From contig JBLWYD010000005.1 of the NCBI GenBank assembly GCA_048267165.1, positions 1 through 64,000 of the forward strand: DNA of 64,000 nucleotides, given 5' to 3'. A model generated the notes under the pieces. It did no database searches. It saw only the letters and a list, made by a program, of their open reading frames with translations, and had not been told where the DNA came from. Source of the stretch: PGYR01 sp048267165. Its GTDB lineage: Bacteria > Bacteroidota > Ignavibacteria > Kapaibacteriales > UBA2268. Below are positions 1-9,459 of this stretch, one piece after another (the first letter of the stretch is position 1; each line of letters opens with the position of its first letter). The position numbers and the translations under genes are program-made.

Positions 1-1202
1 GGGCATCAGTAGTAGAAGGAGCCGATGGTAGTCAAGGCCAGCTTTCTGAAGTTTGGCGATTCAGAACTGTTGTAGCTGCACCAGTTCTAACTTCCCCTGC
101 AAACAACGCTGTGAACCAAGCTGATGATCAAATCTTCAAGTGGCTAGCTGTTGATGAAGGAGTTAATTATCAAATTCAAGTCTCCCGTTTTGCGGACTTC
201 AGTAATAATATATTTGCACTCGATGCTCAAACACTTCCGGGTGTTGTACAACAACCACTGTCAGAACTTGAAAATAATGTAAATTATTATTGGAGAGTAA
301 GAGCTATAGATACTAACAAAGCCAAAGGTCCATGGTCAGAAATATGGACATTCAAAACGGGTCAGAAACGACCAGTACATATTAGCCCCGAAAATAATAG
401 TGGTGGACATCAAGCTCCTCTTCTAATTGATTGGTCAGAAATAAAGGGCTATAAATATGATTTACAAGTATCATTAAAATCAGATTTCACAGGAACATTT
501 GTAGTCGATCAATCTGCTTTACCTGATCATAGATTTGAGATGGCTTCAGTAGAAACTAACAAAACATATTATTGGAGAGTAAGAGCTGTGTTGAACGATA
601 CAGTGAGTCCTTGGACAGATTCATGGAATTTCTCTACAGGACTTGCTAGAACTGTTTTACTATCCCCTACTGATGGTTCAGTTGACATTAAGAAAGTATC
701 AGTTCTACTTAAGTGGGAAGCTACCCCTGGGGCAGACTCATATAAACTACAAGTATCTAGAAATGCGAGTTTCACAGATTTCTTCTACAATGATTCGAAC
801 ATAACTTTAAGCTCAAAAGATTTGTATGATTTTGAAGCAGAACAAACTTATTATTGGAGAGTTATGGCGTTTGATGGTGAGCTTGGTAATGACTGGTCTG
901 AGGAATGGTCATTCACTACAGAGTCTGACCCTATAATGTCGGTACTATCAGCAACTGAGTCTGGTATATCAATATACCCTAACCCTGCTGGAGAAGAAGT
1001 AACTATCAATATACCGGTTGAGTTAACTAAGAATATAGACAAAGCAACTCTAATCAGACAGACCGGCGAAGAGCTAAGAACAGTACGAATTACTAATTCT
1101 ATACAACAGCTTGGATTAGATGGACTATCAAGCGGAACTTATTATCTTATACTAGAAGGTAAGGACAGCCGATATATGTTTAAACTCAATAAAATAAAAT
1201 AA
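1..1202 (+). CDS. Fibronectin type III-like repeat protein with T9SS sorting domain (5' end outside window)
   Basis: The reading frame is open from base 3, so the N-terminus and signal peptide lie upstream of the window; a GTG at 111 is internal. About four beta-sandwich repeats of roughly 90 residues each end in a strand like YYWRVRA followed by WSexWxFxT, which is the fibronectin type III-like pattern of Bacteroidota surface proteins. The last ~75 residues form a type A T9SS C-terminal domain, with SIYPNPAGEEVTI, then SSGTYYLIL and a final MFKLNKIK. The protein is therefore probably exported through T9SS to the cell surface, where such repeats usually act as spacers or adhesive modules. A terminator follows directly. 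The specific ligand cannot be told from the sequence. Confidence 0.85.
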   Translation, partial: ASVVEGADGSQGQLSEVWRFRTVVAAPVLTSPANNAVNQADDQIFKWLAVDEGVNYQIQVSRFADFSNNIFALDAQTLPGVVQQPLSELENNVNYYWRVRAIDTNKAKGPWSEIWTFKTGQKRPVHISPENNSGGHQAPLLIDWSEIKGYKYDLQVSLKSDFTGTFVVDQSALPDHRFEMASVETNKTYYWRVRAVLNDTVSPWTDSWNFSTGLARTVLLSPTDGSVDIKKVSVLLKWEATPGADSYKLQVSRNASFTDFFYNDSNITLSSKDLYDFEAEQTYYWRVMAFDGELGNDWSEEWSFTTESDPIMSVLSATESGISIYPNPAGEEVTINIPVELTKNIDKATLIRQTGEELRTVRITNSIQQLGLDGLSSGTYYLILEGKDSRYMFKLNKIK

Positions 1203-1228
1203 ATATAAATTATTTATCTAATTTAAAG

Positions 1229-1254
1229 CTCTATAGTAATATAGAGGTTTTTTT
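1229..1254 (+). terminator. Rho-independent terminator
   Basis: A perfect 7-bp stem (CTCTATA / TATAGAG) with a GTAA loop is followed by G and seven T residues, 27 bases after the stop of the fibronectin-like gene. Confidence 0.75.
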
Positions 1255-1401
1255 GGGCTTTATTTTTTACTCTAAAGAATATAAGTACAACAATGTGATA
1301 CTTATTGAAATACCAGTGGTAGGTATATTGATGTAATAGTATTTATAAACATATAATTAATAACTTGGGAGTTGTTCCCCGATAGAAATCAGCTAATTCC
1401 T

Positions 1402-1409
1402 TATATTTG
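1402..1409 (+). promoter_or_regulatory. Bacteroidota-type -7 promoter element for the COG2509 gene
   Basis: TATATTTG matches the TAnnTTTG consensus and lies 38 bases before the ATG at 1448. No good TTTG lies at the usual 19-base spacing; the nearest TTG is at 1372-1374. This is a motif match only. Confidence 0.4.
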
Positions 1410-1447
1410 TAATATTAAAATTTACTCAATAACAATGGGTTTTTACA

Positions 1448-2983
1448 ATGGGATTCAAATCATTTACTTTAAAAATGCCAACAGACTATACCGAAGAGAC
1501 TCTTCGTTATACTATCGAAAAAATGATTCCAACTACAGAATTCGAATATTCTATAGATAAAAAATCACTCGATGGACGTCAAAAAAGCAATATTCACTGG
1601 CTAATAAAAGTATCAGTTTCGTCTAAATCTATAAATGGTGGCGAAGAGCTAACTGCCCCAAAACTAGAGATACCAGAGGTAAATACAGATAAACTAGCAA
1701 TAGTGGTCGGCAGTGGGCCTGCTGGTTTCTATTCGGCTTATGTACTACGGAAAGCTGGGTTTAGGGTTAGACTTATTGAACAAGGCCCTGAAGTATTCCA
1801 AAGGGTTAAAGATGTAAAGCTATTTCATAAAAAGCGAATACTAAATGAAAGATCAAATTATGCTTTCGGAGAAGGTGGAGCAGGAACCTTTTCTGATGGT
1901 AAGCTTACGTCAAGAACAAAAACTATCAAGCTAGAAAGAAATTTTATATTCAATGAGTATATAGAAGCTGGTGCACCGGAAGAGATACGCCATCTTTCCA
2001 AACCACATATTGGCTCCAATTTACTAGTAAAAACTGCTAGAAATTTACGTGCAAAATTTTTAAGTATCGGTGGGGAAATGCTATTCGATACTGAGATGAC
2101 TGATATCAAACTGAGCAATGGCATCGTAACATCTATCGAAACAAACAAAGGGCAAATGGAAGCGGATTACTTCGTTATGGCAACGGGGCATTCTAGCTAT
2201 CCAGTGTATGAGATGCTAATTAAAGCTGGTGTTATATTTCAAACGAAACCGTTCGCAATTGGTAATAGAGTAGAGCATACTCAAGACATTATCAATAATG
2301 CGCAGTGGAGAACAAAGGAATTACCCGGTGTAAAGGCAGCTGATTATGCCCTTACATTCAATGACGCTTCCAATCCAGTTTACACATTTTGTATGTGCCC
2401 CGGTGGGAATGTAGTTTCTGCACCTCCTACGCATGGGGTTAACTTAGTCAACGGTATGAGTAATTATAAGCGTAACTATCCTTTTGCTAATTCTGCTATA
2501 GTAGCAGGTCTTGATTTGAACAAACAACTCGGGCGTGAAGTCCAACCACTAGAAGCTCTAGATTGGGTGTTGAACCTTGAACGGAAATTCTATGACTATG
2601 TTGGTGGATATGATGCACCAGCAGTGAAAGTTGCCGATTTTATCAATGGGAAAACAACTACTATATTCCCAGAATCTAGCTATCCTTTTGACTTGAAAAC
2701 TGCAGATATGAACGATTTATTGCCACCAAATATTATAAACTCACAAAAAGAAGCTCTTCGTAAATTCAACAAACAGATGATTGGCTTCGACCAAGGAATA
2801 CTAATGGGGTTAGAATCACGTACCTCGTCGCCTATTCAAGCAGACCGTTCAAGAGAGGGGCTATGTGATGGATTTAGTAACTTATATTTTGTTGGTGAAG
2901 GTTCTGGTTTTTCTGGTGGGATTGTTTCGAGTGGAGCTGATGGAATAAAGGCTGCTATTGATATAGCAAGAAAGGAAATGTAA
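1448..2983 (+). CDS. FAD-dependent oxidoreductase, COG2509 family
   Basis: A 511-residue flavoprotein of the uncharacterised FAD-dependent dehydrogenase family (COG2509). After a ~80-residue N-terminal alpha/beta domain comes the dinucleotide fold, VVGSGPAGFYSA, with GxGxxG at residues 88-93 and an acidic end of beta-2 (LIEQGPE). The family signature GEGGAGTFSDGKLTSR is at about 141-156. The C-terminal FAD contact FVGEGSGFSGGIVSSGADG closes the fold. No signal peptide or membrane helix is visible, so it is cytoplasmic. Members are often described as putative dehydrogenases with unknown substrate. It stands alone between a terminator and sppA. The ATG at 1448 gives the full family N-terminus. 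Confidence 0.85.
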   Translation: MGFKSFTLKMPTDYTEETLRYTIEKMIPTTEFEYSIDKKSLDGRQKSNIHWLIKVSVSSKSINGGEELTAPKLEIPEVNTDKLAIVVGSGPAGFYSAYVLRKAGFRVRLIEQGPEVFQRVKDVKLFHKKRILNERSNYAFGEGGAGTFSDGKLTSRTKTIKLERNFIFNEYIEAGAPEEIRHLSKPHIGSNLLVKTARNLRAKFLSIGGEMLFDTEMTDIKLSNGIVTSIETNKGQMEADYFVMATGHSSYPVYEMLIKAGVIFQTKPFAIGNRVEHTQDIINNAQWRTKELPGVKAADYALTFNDASNPVYTFCMCPGGNVVSAPPTHGVNLVNGMSNYKRNYPFANSAIVAGLDLNKQLGREVQPLEALDWVLNLERKFYDYVGGYDAPAVKVADFINGKTTTIFPESSYPFDLKTADMNDLLPPNIINSQKEALRKFNKQMIGFDQGILMGLESRTSSPIQADRSREGLCDGFSNLYFVGEGSGFSGGIVSSGADGIKAAIDIARKEM

Positions 2984-3100
2984 TATTTTAACTTGCATCT
3001 CAAAAAAAATACATTTTTTACATCTTTTTGTAACCTCGTTGAAACAATTACGTATATCTTTCTTTTACAGCTATATTACAATATATTATAGGTTACTAGT

Positions 3101-5044
3101 ATGCAAGATAATGTACAAAATACACCACCCCAAATGAACCAAAACTACCCTCCTAACTTCAGACCTCAGAAGAAGACAAGATGGTGGATACCAGTATCTA
3201 TTATTGGCGGTGTGTTCCTTTTATTCGTGATTTTTATAGTTAGCTTTTTCTCATTCCTTGGCTCATCTTTCGATTTCGAAGAACCAGAGGTTAATATAAA
3301 TGAAGAAACTGTACTAACTATCGATTTATCCAACGGTATTCCAGAATACACTAGACAAGATCCGTTTAGTATTTTCTCTGGCGGTAGTAGCTCTATTTCT
3401 TTTTATGATATTCTTCACTCTATAGAAAGAGCGAAAGATGATGACAATATAAAAGGATTATTGCTTAATATCAATGGCTCGGTAGGTCGCGCTAAGGGTG
3501 CTGAGCTACAAGCAAAATTAGAAGATTTCAAAAAGTCAGGTAAGTTCATATATAGTTTCATCGAATCGGGTGATGAGCAAACATATTATAACTCACTAAC
3601 TGCTGATTCTATTTTCATGCCTACTGAAGGGCTGTTAGAGTTCAACGGTTACGGTATAAGTTCTATGTTTATGACAGGATTATATAAGAAAATAGGTATG
3701 GAATATCACGTAGTAGGATTTGAGGATTTCAAATCTGCTGCTGATTCATACAACAAATTTAAATTCAGTGATTCTTCTCGTTACCAATTAGAAGTAATGC
3801 TAAATCAATTCCAAGACGAATTTGTAGCAAGCGTTTCTAAGCACAGAAAAATGGAAAAATCACAAGTTCTAGCTCTATTGAACCAAGGACTTTTCACAGT
3901 AGATAGTCTTTACAAATACAAGCTAATAGACGGAATGAAAACTAAAACTCAGGTTGAAGATTTCATCAAAACTAAATTATACCCAGATTTATCGGCTGAT
4001 AGTTTATATACTAAAGAACTAGATTTGGTAACAGTAGAGAAATATAACAGAAGCAAATACGCACCAAAAGGTGAAATAGACGAAGATAAAACTATTGCAA
4101 TTATCAATAGTGTAGGTCCTATCTACTCTGGTAGTGGTGAAAAATCATTATTCGGTGGAAGTGAATATGAGATTCGTTCGGCAAGTTTCGTAGAGCAAAT
4201 CCGTGATGCTGCCGCTGACGAAGACATAGACGCTATAATACTAAGAATCGACTCACCGGGTGGCTCGGTTATAGCATCTGATGAGATGTGGGAAGCAATA
4301 ATGGAAGCTCGTAAACGCAAGAAAGTAATTGCATCAATGAGTGATGTAGCTGCTTCTGGTGGATACTATATGGCTATGGCTTGCGATAAGATTATAGCTC
4401 ACCCATCTACTATTACTGGCTCGATTGGTGTTATACTTGCTATTCCTAACTTCGAAGGAACTAGAGAGATGCTTGGCGTTACTGCAGACACTATTTCTAC
4501 TACTACTTCTGCTCAGTTCTTGAACCCAATGTTCAAATATACTGATGCTGATAAAGCGAAACTATACACACTTTCTAAGACTATCTACATGAGATTTTTA
4601 GAAAGAGTAGCGGAAAGCCGTGGTAAAACAGTAGAGCAAATCCGTGAAGTTGCCAAAGGTAGAGTATGGACTGGACGCGACGCTAAGGCAAAAGGTCTAG
4701 TAGATGAACTAGGTGGGTTAGAATTTGCAATCGATTATGTCAAAGATATGATTGGTGTAGAGAAGGACAAACTAGTATACATCACGACTTATCCTAAGAA
4801 AAAAGATGATTTCAAAGCATTCATGGAAGCATTTGGTTTCGAAAGTAAAGTCGGTGCTGACCAGAAGAACTTTGTAGAAAAAGTGAAAAGTGAATTCAGC
4901 CCTACTATGCAATCACTTATCTTAAATATGGAATATCTAACTCCAGAAATGCAATCGCAATTGAAGTACTCTCTTGCTATGTATGACATCTCAAGAAAAG
5001 AGAGATTCCTAATGGCTATGCCACAGATGATAGATTACAAGTAA
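3101..5044 (+). CDS. sppA: Signal peptide peptidase SppA, long (67K) form
   Basis: A 647-residue, two-domain membrane serine protease that degrades signal peptides left in the inner membrane. A proline-rich N-terminus is followed by one membrane helix (about 28-54), then two tandem ClpP/crotonase-like folds. The general-base lysine is in the N-terminal repeat (FEDFKSAADSY, K211), and the nucleophilic serine is in the C-terminal repeat (SDVAASGGYYMAMACD, S419). These positions nearly match K209 and S409 of the E. coli long form. The motif LRIDSPGGSV at about 381-390 is also family-typical. The length is normal for the long class. A strong terminator follows, so the gene appears to end its own transcript. 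Confidence 0.95.
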   Translation: MQDNVQNTPPQMNQNYPPNFRPQKKTRWWIPVSIIGGVFLLFVIFIVSFFSFLGSSFDFEEPEVNINEETVLTIDLSNGIPEYTRQDPFSIFSGGSSSISFYDILHSIERAKDDDNIKGLLLNINGSVGRAKGAELQAKLEDFKKSGKFIYSFIESGDEQTYYNSLTADSIFMPTEGLLEFNGYGISSMFMTGLYKKIGMEYHVVGFEDFKSAADSYNKFKFSDSSRYQLEVMLNQFQDEFVASVSKHRKMEKSQVLALLNQGLFTVDSLYKYKLIDGMKTKTQVEDFIKTKLYPDLSADSLYTKELDLVTVEKYNRSKYAPKGEIDEDKTIAIINSVGPIYSGSGEKSLFGGSEYEIRSASFVEQIRDAAADEDIDAIILRIDSPGGSVIASDEMWEAIMEARKRKKVIASMSDVAASGGYYMAMACDKIIAHPSTITGSIGVILAIPNFEGTREMLGVTADTISTTTSAQFLNPMFKYTDADKAKLYTLSKTIYMRFLERVAESRGKTVEQIREVAKGRVWTGRDAKAKGLVDELGGLEFAIDYVKDMIGVEKDKLVYITTYPKKKDDFKAFMEAFGFESKVGADQKNFVEKVKSEFSPTMQSLILNMEYLTPEMQSQLKYSLAMYDISRKERFLMAMPQMIDYK

Positions 5045-5070
5045 ACTATCCAACTAAGAATTTGAATCAA

Positions 5071-5101
5071 GACCTGCTCATTAGTGAGTAGGTCTTTTTT
5101 T
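5071..5101 (+). terminator. Rho-independent terminator after sppA
   Basis: A ten-base-pair stem (GACCTGCTCA / TGAGTAGGTC, one G-U pair) with a TTAG loop is followed directly by seven T residues, 26 bases after the sppA stop. Confidence 0.85.
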
Positions 5102-5168
5102 ATATTTTCTATATCATAAGTCTCTTTCGTATATTGAGACTATCTTTTTACACAAATGCTAATAACCG

Positions 5169-5897
5169 ATGCGCCTCTTATTCTTGCTAATACTATCTGC
5201 CCTATTGATTAATTCATGTGCCAATAAAACTGTAACACCAGTCGAAGAGTTCGACTACAAGGACTATTTGCCTTTGGACTCAGGCAATACGTGGGATTAC
5301 ACTTACTTTGGTATAGATAGCAACCAAATAATATCTCAATCGGGATATGCTTTCAACACTACTTACTATCTGGATACTATAGTCCACAAAGGCAGAAAAG
5401 CATATATAATGGATTCGGAAGATATAATACAAGGCATCAAAAAAAACAATGAGTTCTATTATTCTCTAGACTCGAATAGAATAGCCATCTCTAATATGTA
5501 TTTCTCACTTACGGATTCGTCTAGGTTCAGATACACTGAGTGGCTCGATATATATAATCTATACGTAGGTGATTGGGAAAGTCAATCAATTGAATTCAGA
5601 GACTCCACTATTGGCAATTCCGTATATAGCGGCTATGTTACATTCAGAGGAAGTAGTAGAGCTGGGTCGGAAGTTGAGTTCCAAGGAGGAAAGGTTAAAT
5701 TCATCACGGGTCTGCTTTACGTTACTTACAGAGTCGACAGATACTTAGACAAAGATACAATCCCTATTAGACATAATGAAGTCTATGAATATAGATTTGG
5801 GAAAGACATAGGCCTAATCTACAATAGGTATACCGATTTAATAGATAGCACCAAACTGGGCGGCTACGAAAAAGTACTCCAAGACTATAAGGAATAG
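5169..5897 (+). CDS. Hypothetical lipoprotein
   Basis: A 242-residue protein with a clear lipoprotein signal: MRLLFLLILSALLINSC, lipobox LINSC, lipidated Cys17. The mature part is rich in Tyr, Asp and Ser. It begins with a YLPLDSGNTWDYTYFG-like stretch, seen in Bacteroidota lipoproteins in which a short strand-rich domain follows 'PL..GN.W.Y'. It alternates beta strands with no catalytic motif that I recognise. It is predicted to be attached to the outer membrane, facing the periplasm or surface. It follows the sppA terminator by 68 bases and converges on yjbQ, so it is probably transcribed alone. I cannot assign a function. Confidence 0.7.
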   Translation: MRLLFLLILSALLINSCANKTVTPVEEFDYKDYLPLDSGNTWDYTYFGIDSNQIISQSGYAFNTTYYLDTIVHKGRKAYIMDSEDIIQGIKKNNEFYYSLDSNRIAISNMYFSLTDSSRFRYTEWLDIYNLYVGDWESQSIEFRDSTIGNSVYSGYVTFRGSSRAGSEVEFQGGKVKFITGLLYVTYRVDRYLDKDTIPIRHNEVYEYRFGKDIGLIYNRYTDLIDSTKLGGYEKVLQDYKE

Positions 5898-5978
5898 AAA
5901 ATCTCTCTATGAGAACTCAACAGCAATACTATTGGGGGTTATAAAGAAAATTGTAAAAAAGCATACTCGAATGTATTG

Positions 5979-5998
5979 CCGTCGGTTTTAACCGGCGG
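5979..5998. repeat. Short palindromic element (CCGTCGGTT / AACCGGCGG)
   Basis: A 9-bp inverted repeat with one G-U pair and a TT loop lies in the 115-base gap between two convergent genes. It is GC-rich against an AT-rich background and has no T-tract on either strand, so it is not a standard terminator. I recall similar 'gccgtcggtt...accgacgg' palindromes dispersed between genes in other Bacteroidota genomes. Only one copy was noticed in this window. Confidence 0.5.
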
Positions 5999-6012
5999 AC
6001 AGTGTAAAACCC

Positions 6013-6429
6013 CTACTCACCAATTATCTTAACTAGAACTCTTTTCTTACGCATACCATCATATTCCCCATAGAATATCTGTTCCCAAGGGCCAAAGTCT
6101 AGCTTTCCATCGGTAATTGCACATACAACCTCTCTGCCCATTATCTGGCGTTTGAGGTGAGCATCTGCATTGTCTTCGTATCCGTTGTGCTTATATTGGC
6201 TGTGTGGTTTTTCTGGGGCTAGTTTCTCTAACCATACTTCGAAGTCTTGATGCAAACCAGACTCATCATCATTGATAAAAACGCTTGCTGATATGTGCAT
6301 AGCATTCACTAGCACCATACCTTCTTTAATACCAGAGATGTCTATTTCACTCTGGACATCTCTAGTTATATTTATATACTGTCTTCTGCTAGTGGTGTCG
6401 AACCACAGCTCTTTTCTATGACTCTTCAT
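6013..6429 (-). CDS. YjbQ family protein (UPF0047; thiamin phosphate synthase-like)
   Basis: A 138-residue protein that matches the YjbQ/UPF0047 fold along its whole length. The region NADAHLKRQIMG is followed by the C-terminal signature DGKLDFGPWEQIFYGEYDG and VLVKIIGE. Some members have weak thiamin phosphate synthase activity, but the physiological role is unsettled. It is cytoplasmic, with no signal. Its ATG overlaps the stop codon of the upstream subtilisin-like gene by one base (TAATG), so it is probably translationally coupled to it and is the last gene of a minus-strand operon. That pairing with a T9SS protease is unexpected. Confidence 0.9.
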   Translation of the reverse strand: MKSHRKELWFDTTSRRQYINITRDVQSEIDISGIKEGMVLVNAMHISASVFINDDESGLHQDFEVWLEKLAPEKPHSQYKHNGYEDNADAHLKRQIMGREVVCAITDGKLDFGPWEQIFYGEYDGMRKKRVLVKIIGE

Positions 6430-9400
6430 TATTCTATTACTATCTTTTTGTAGAATGTACCCGAATTAGTAACAAACTGCAGTAAATATACACCTGAACT
6501 CAAATCAGCAGTGCTATATGTGTTCAGAGCAGTTGGGTTGTATGAGTCAAATTCCTTCAGTATTTTACCTGATAAGTCCAGTAAGTTTATATTTCTAATA
6601 TTAGTCGAGCTAATAGATTGTATGTTAATCTCGTTTCTAGCTGGCTGTGGATATATATTCAACCCCTTGTCGAAAGTATCAAAAGCGATAATAGAAGTAC
6701 CTGGGTCAGACGGGATATTAGTAAAGTCTAATGATGATATTATAGACTCACTAGCTCCGTATATTCTGAATCTATCTTCGGTGTTAACTATATCTGCTCT
6801 ATGATAAGAACCTATCTGTCTAGAAAGTACTGGCGTCCATTTGCCACCCAAATTATCAGTGGAATAAACTTCTCCGTTCTTACATATTAAGAATATTTTG
6901 TCAGCTGCTTCATTATAGATTAGCTCAACTGGCTTCGCACCTATTGTTTCAGTTAGATTAGAAACACTTGGAGTCCAATTTAGCCCACCATCACTACTTT
7001 TTGCTAGTATATAATCTTCGCCTGTTTCGCTTTGATTTGTGTATATGGCTATACCATTATTGTTACTATTGAAAGCTAAGGCAATTATTTTGGCATCCGT
7101 ATCTACTACTGATGCAGTCCAAGTTTTACCAAAGTCTCTACCTCTTAGTACTCGTCCAGCAGTGGTACCAAACCAAACTCTATCACCGAAAATACTATAT
7201 ACTCCAACAACTCCAACTTCTTGTCCTATAGGTGGTAAGGTTGGTGTAGAAGCCCAGTTATTACCACCATCAGTAGTTACAATAACTCCGAATTGATTAT
7301 TCAATGGGTTACCCAACGCAATACCTTTGCTCGCATTGAAAAACCCTATTCCGTTAAAATAACCAGTAGTGCCAGAAAAATCAGTTTTTTCCCAATCTCT
7401 ACCACTATTTGAAGTTACTAACAGATTACCATAGACAGTTGTCGCCCACGCATCTATACCATCTTTAGCATATATACCTGTTAACGACTCTAACCCACCA
7501 TCAAATAGTAAATTGGCAGTTGTGTTGAATACTACACCACGTTTAGAAGATGTACTATATCCTACAGCCCAAACTGAGCCATTATATGGAGAATGTACGT
7601 CATTAAAAATTGCGTCTTCATTTTCGGCGATACCAGCTATATAATTGAAGCTATTATTGCTTTGCACCACTATCGGTATCTTTAGTAGTTGATAATCGGA
7701 GTATCCAGTAGCAGTGTATTTTACTAATACTCTAGCAAATCCATCATACCATGGGTTTAGATCATTTAACTTTATTGTCAATCCAACTTTACTAGTATCT
7801 AGTGTAGTCAAACTATTCAATATTACTTCTGATGTAACAATATCGATATATTTATCCATAGCTACGAATTCTATTTTAACTCCTGCTACTGGGGCTAAGT
7901 AGTTAATTAATTTCAGCTGAAATGTATTCTCTTCATAATTTTTAATTACACTATTAATCGAAAAATCGGTTTCAGAAAATGCCATTCCAATTGTTTTGTT
8001 TTGAGAGAAATTATTGGCATTTGCTTGTAATGCTTTGAGTGGGTTAATTCTTCCGTAGTATAGTGGTTTGTCTTCATTCTTAACGAATTCAATTGGGTCA
8101 GTAGTGCTTCTCATCTGAGCAGCTATTTGGTGTGGTGTCCAAGAAGGATTAATAGCTTTTATTAAACCTGCTAGTCCTGCGGCTACTGGTCCCGCCATGG
8201 ATGTACCTTGCTTATAGCCGTATCTATCGCCTGGTAAAGTGGCGTAGATTCTAGTTCCGGGAGCATAGATATCCGTTCTGATTCCATAGTTAGTAAAAGT
8301 GGATCTACTATTGTCTGTTGTTATAGATCCTACACTTAGCACATTGTTATAGCCAGTTGGGTAGAATGATACTTCGTCAATATTTTCACTGTCATTGCCA
8401 GCTGAAGCTACAATAAGAATCCCCATATCTACTATCGAATTGATAATCTCTTGTTCTGCTGGGTTGAAACCCTTTCCACCCCAACTACAATTAATAATAT
8501 CTGCACCGTTTTCTGCGGCATACATTATACCTTCATATCCTCTATATATACCCTTAATACGAGTGTCGTTCCAATTATCTGCTCCACATTTGATAGGCAT
8601 TAACTTAGTGTTGAATCCAAGCGATGCAACCCCTACTCCATTGTTAGTAGCAGCAGAAGCACAACCAGCAACGTGTGTCCCGTGGTCATTGGAGTTGATT
8701 TCAGGTTTTGGGTCATTGTCTGGTTCCCATCTTCTTTGTCTTACTTGATCATAAGTCAGATTTCCTACAAAATCCCATCCATTTACATCATCTATGTAAC
8801 CATTTTTATCATCATCTATACCGTTATCAGGTATTTCAGCTGGATTGATGTATATATTTGGAAGTAAATCTGGATGAGTCCAGTCAGTTCCTGAATCAAC
8901 TATAGCAATTACTACTTCAGTACTTCCTTTAGTTATATCCCATGCTTGCTTAGCATCTGAGTTAATATACCATTGTCTCGATAATTCGGGATCATCTGGT
9001 GTAAAATCAGTTGTGTATCTATTGAACACAGGTACTGCGTATTCTATTTCAGGGTTTTTCATTAGCTCTTGGGCTATATCGTAAGAGTCCACGCCAATAG
9101 CATATTCTACTACGTAAAGTCGTTCTACAGGAGTTCCATTTACTTTATTACTATTACCCCTAGCTACTTTGTTAAGTTTGCTTATAGATACGTTTTCGAA
9201 TCCTTTGTTCAATACATCAGAAACGAATCTATTGCCATCTATTTCAATTTTAGATTTAGTTTTCACAAATAGTGAGTTTATCTGATACTCTCCCATTTCC
9301 AACTTAGCAACTGGAACAGTCATTTTACTATTGTTGGGAGATTCTATTTGTACATGATATGCGATTGGGGTAATACTAAAAGCAAAAGTAGTACTAATAA

Positions 9401-9437
9401 ATAGTGTTAGTAGCACTTTTAATGGCGTTAATTTCAT
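6429..9437 (-). CDS. Subtilisin-like serine protease (S8) with beta-propeller region and T9SS sorting domain
   Basis: A 1002-residue secreted protease. Signal peptide: residues 1 to about 21. A prodomain-like region precedes the S8 domain. The catalytic triad is complete: D181 (VIAIVDSGTDWTHPDL), H252 (NDHGTHVAG) and S413 (QGTSMAGPVAAG), with the oxyanion asparagine N348 (ASAGNDS). From about 600 to 900 are repeated TTDGGNNW and SSDGGLNW motifs, the BNR/Ycf48-like beta-propeller signature. The last ~75 residues are a type A T9SS domain (NIYPQPARNEINI, SSGVYLLQF, YKKIVIE). It is likely an active surface or secreted endopeptidase; the propeller may bind substrate. It sits 22 bases after the DUF4397-like lipoprotein and overlaps yjbQ by one base. 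Confidence 0.93.
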   Translation of the reverse strand: MKLTPLKVLLTLFISTTFAFSITPIAYHVQIESPNNSKMTVPVAKLEMGEYQINSLFVKTKSKIEIDGNRFVSDVLNKGFENVSISKLNKVARGNSNKVNGTPVERLYVVEYAIGVDSYDIAQELMKNPEIEYAVPVFNRYTTDFTPDDPELSRQWYINSDAKQAWDITKGSTEVVIAIVDSGTDWTHPDLLPNIYINPAEIPDNGIDDDKNGYIDDVNGWDFVGNLTYDQVRQRRWEPDNDPKPEINSNDHGTHVAGCASAATNNGVGVASLGFNTKLMPIKCGADNWNDTRIKGIYRGYEGIMYAAENGADIINCSWGGKGFNPAEQEIINSIVDMGILIVASAGNDSENIDEVSFYPTGYNNVLSVGSITTDNSRSTFTNYGIRTDIYAPGTRIYATLPGDRYGYKQGTSMAGPVAAGLAGLIKAINPSWTPHQIAAQMRSTTDPIEFVKNEDKPLYYGRINPLKALQANANNFSQNKTIGMAFSETDFSINSVIKNYEENTFQLKLINYLAPVAGVKIEFVAMDKYIDIVTSEVILNSLTTLDTSKVGLTIKLNDLNPWYDGFARVLVKYTATGYSDYQLLKIPIVVQSNNSFNYIAGIAENEDAIFNDVHSPYNGSVWAVGYSTSSKRGVVFNTTANLLFDGGLESLTGIYAKDGIDAWATTVYGNLLVTSNSGRDWEKTDFSGTTGYFNGIGFFNASKGIALGNPLNNQFGVIVTTDGGNNWASTPTLPPIGQEVGVVGVYSIFGDRVWFGTTAGRVLRGRDFGKTWTASVVDTDAKIIALAFNSNNNGIAIYTNQSETGEDYILAKSSDGGLNWTPSVSNLTETIGAKPVELIYNEAADKIFLICKNGEVYSTDNLGGKWTPVLSRQIGSYHRADIVNTEDRFRIYGASESIISSLDFTNIPSDPGTSIIAFDTFDKGLNIYPQPARNEINIQSISSTNIRNINLLDLSGKILKEFDSYNPTALNTYSTADLSSGVYLLQFVTNSGTFYKKIVIE

Positions 9438-9459
9438 AATTTTATAATTTAATCTTAGT

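Noticed and set aside
1372..1560. A 62-codon frame overlapping the start of the COG2509 gene
   Set aside because: It runs in another frame into a strongly supported gene and has no initiation context or family match.
8395..8748. A 117-codon plus-strand frame within the subtilisin-like gene
   Set aside because: It mirrors the S8 catalytic domain on the other strand and lacks its own family or start context.
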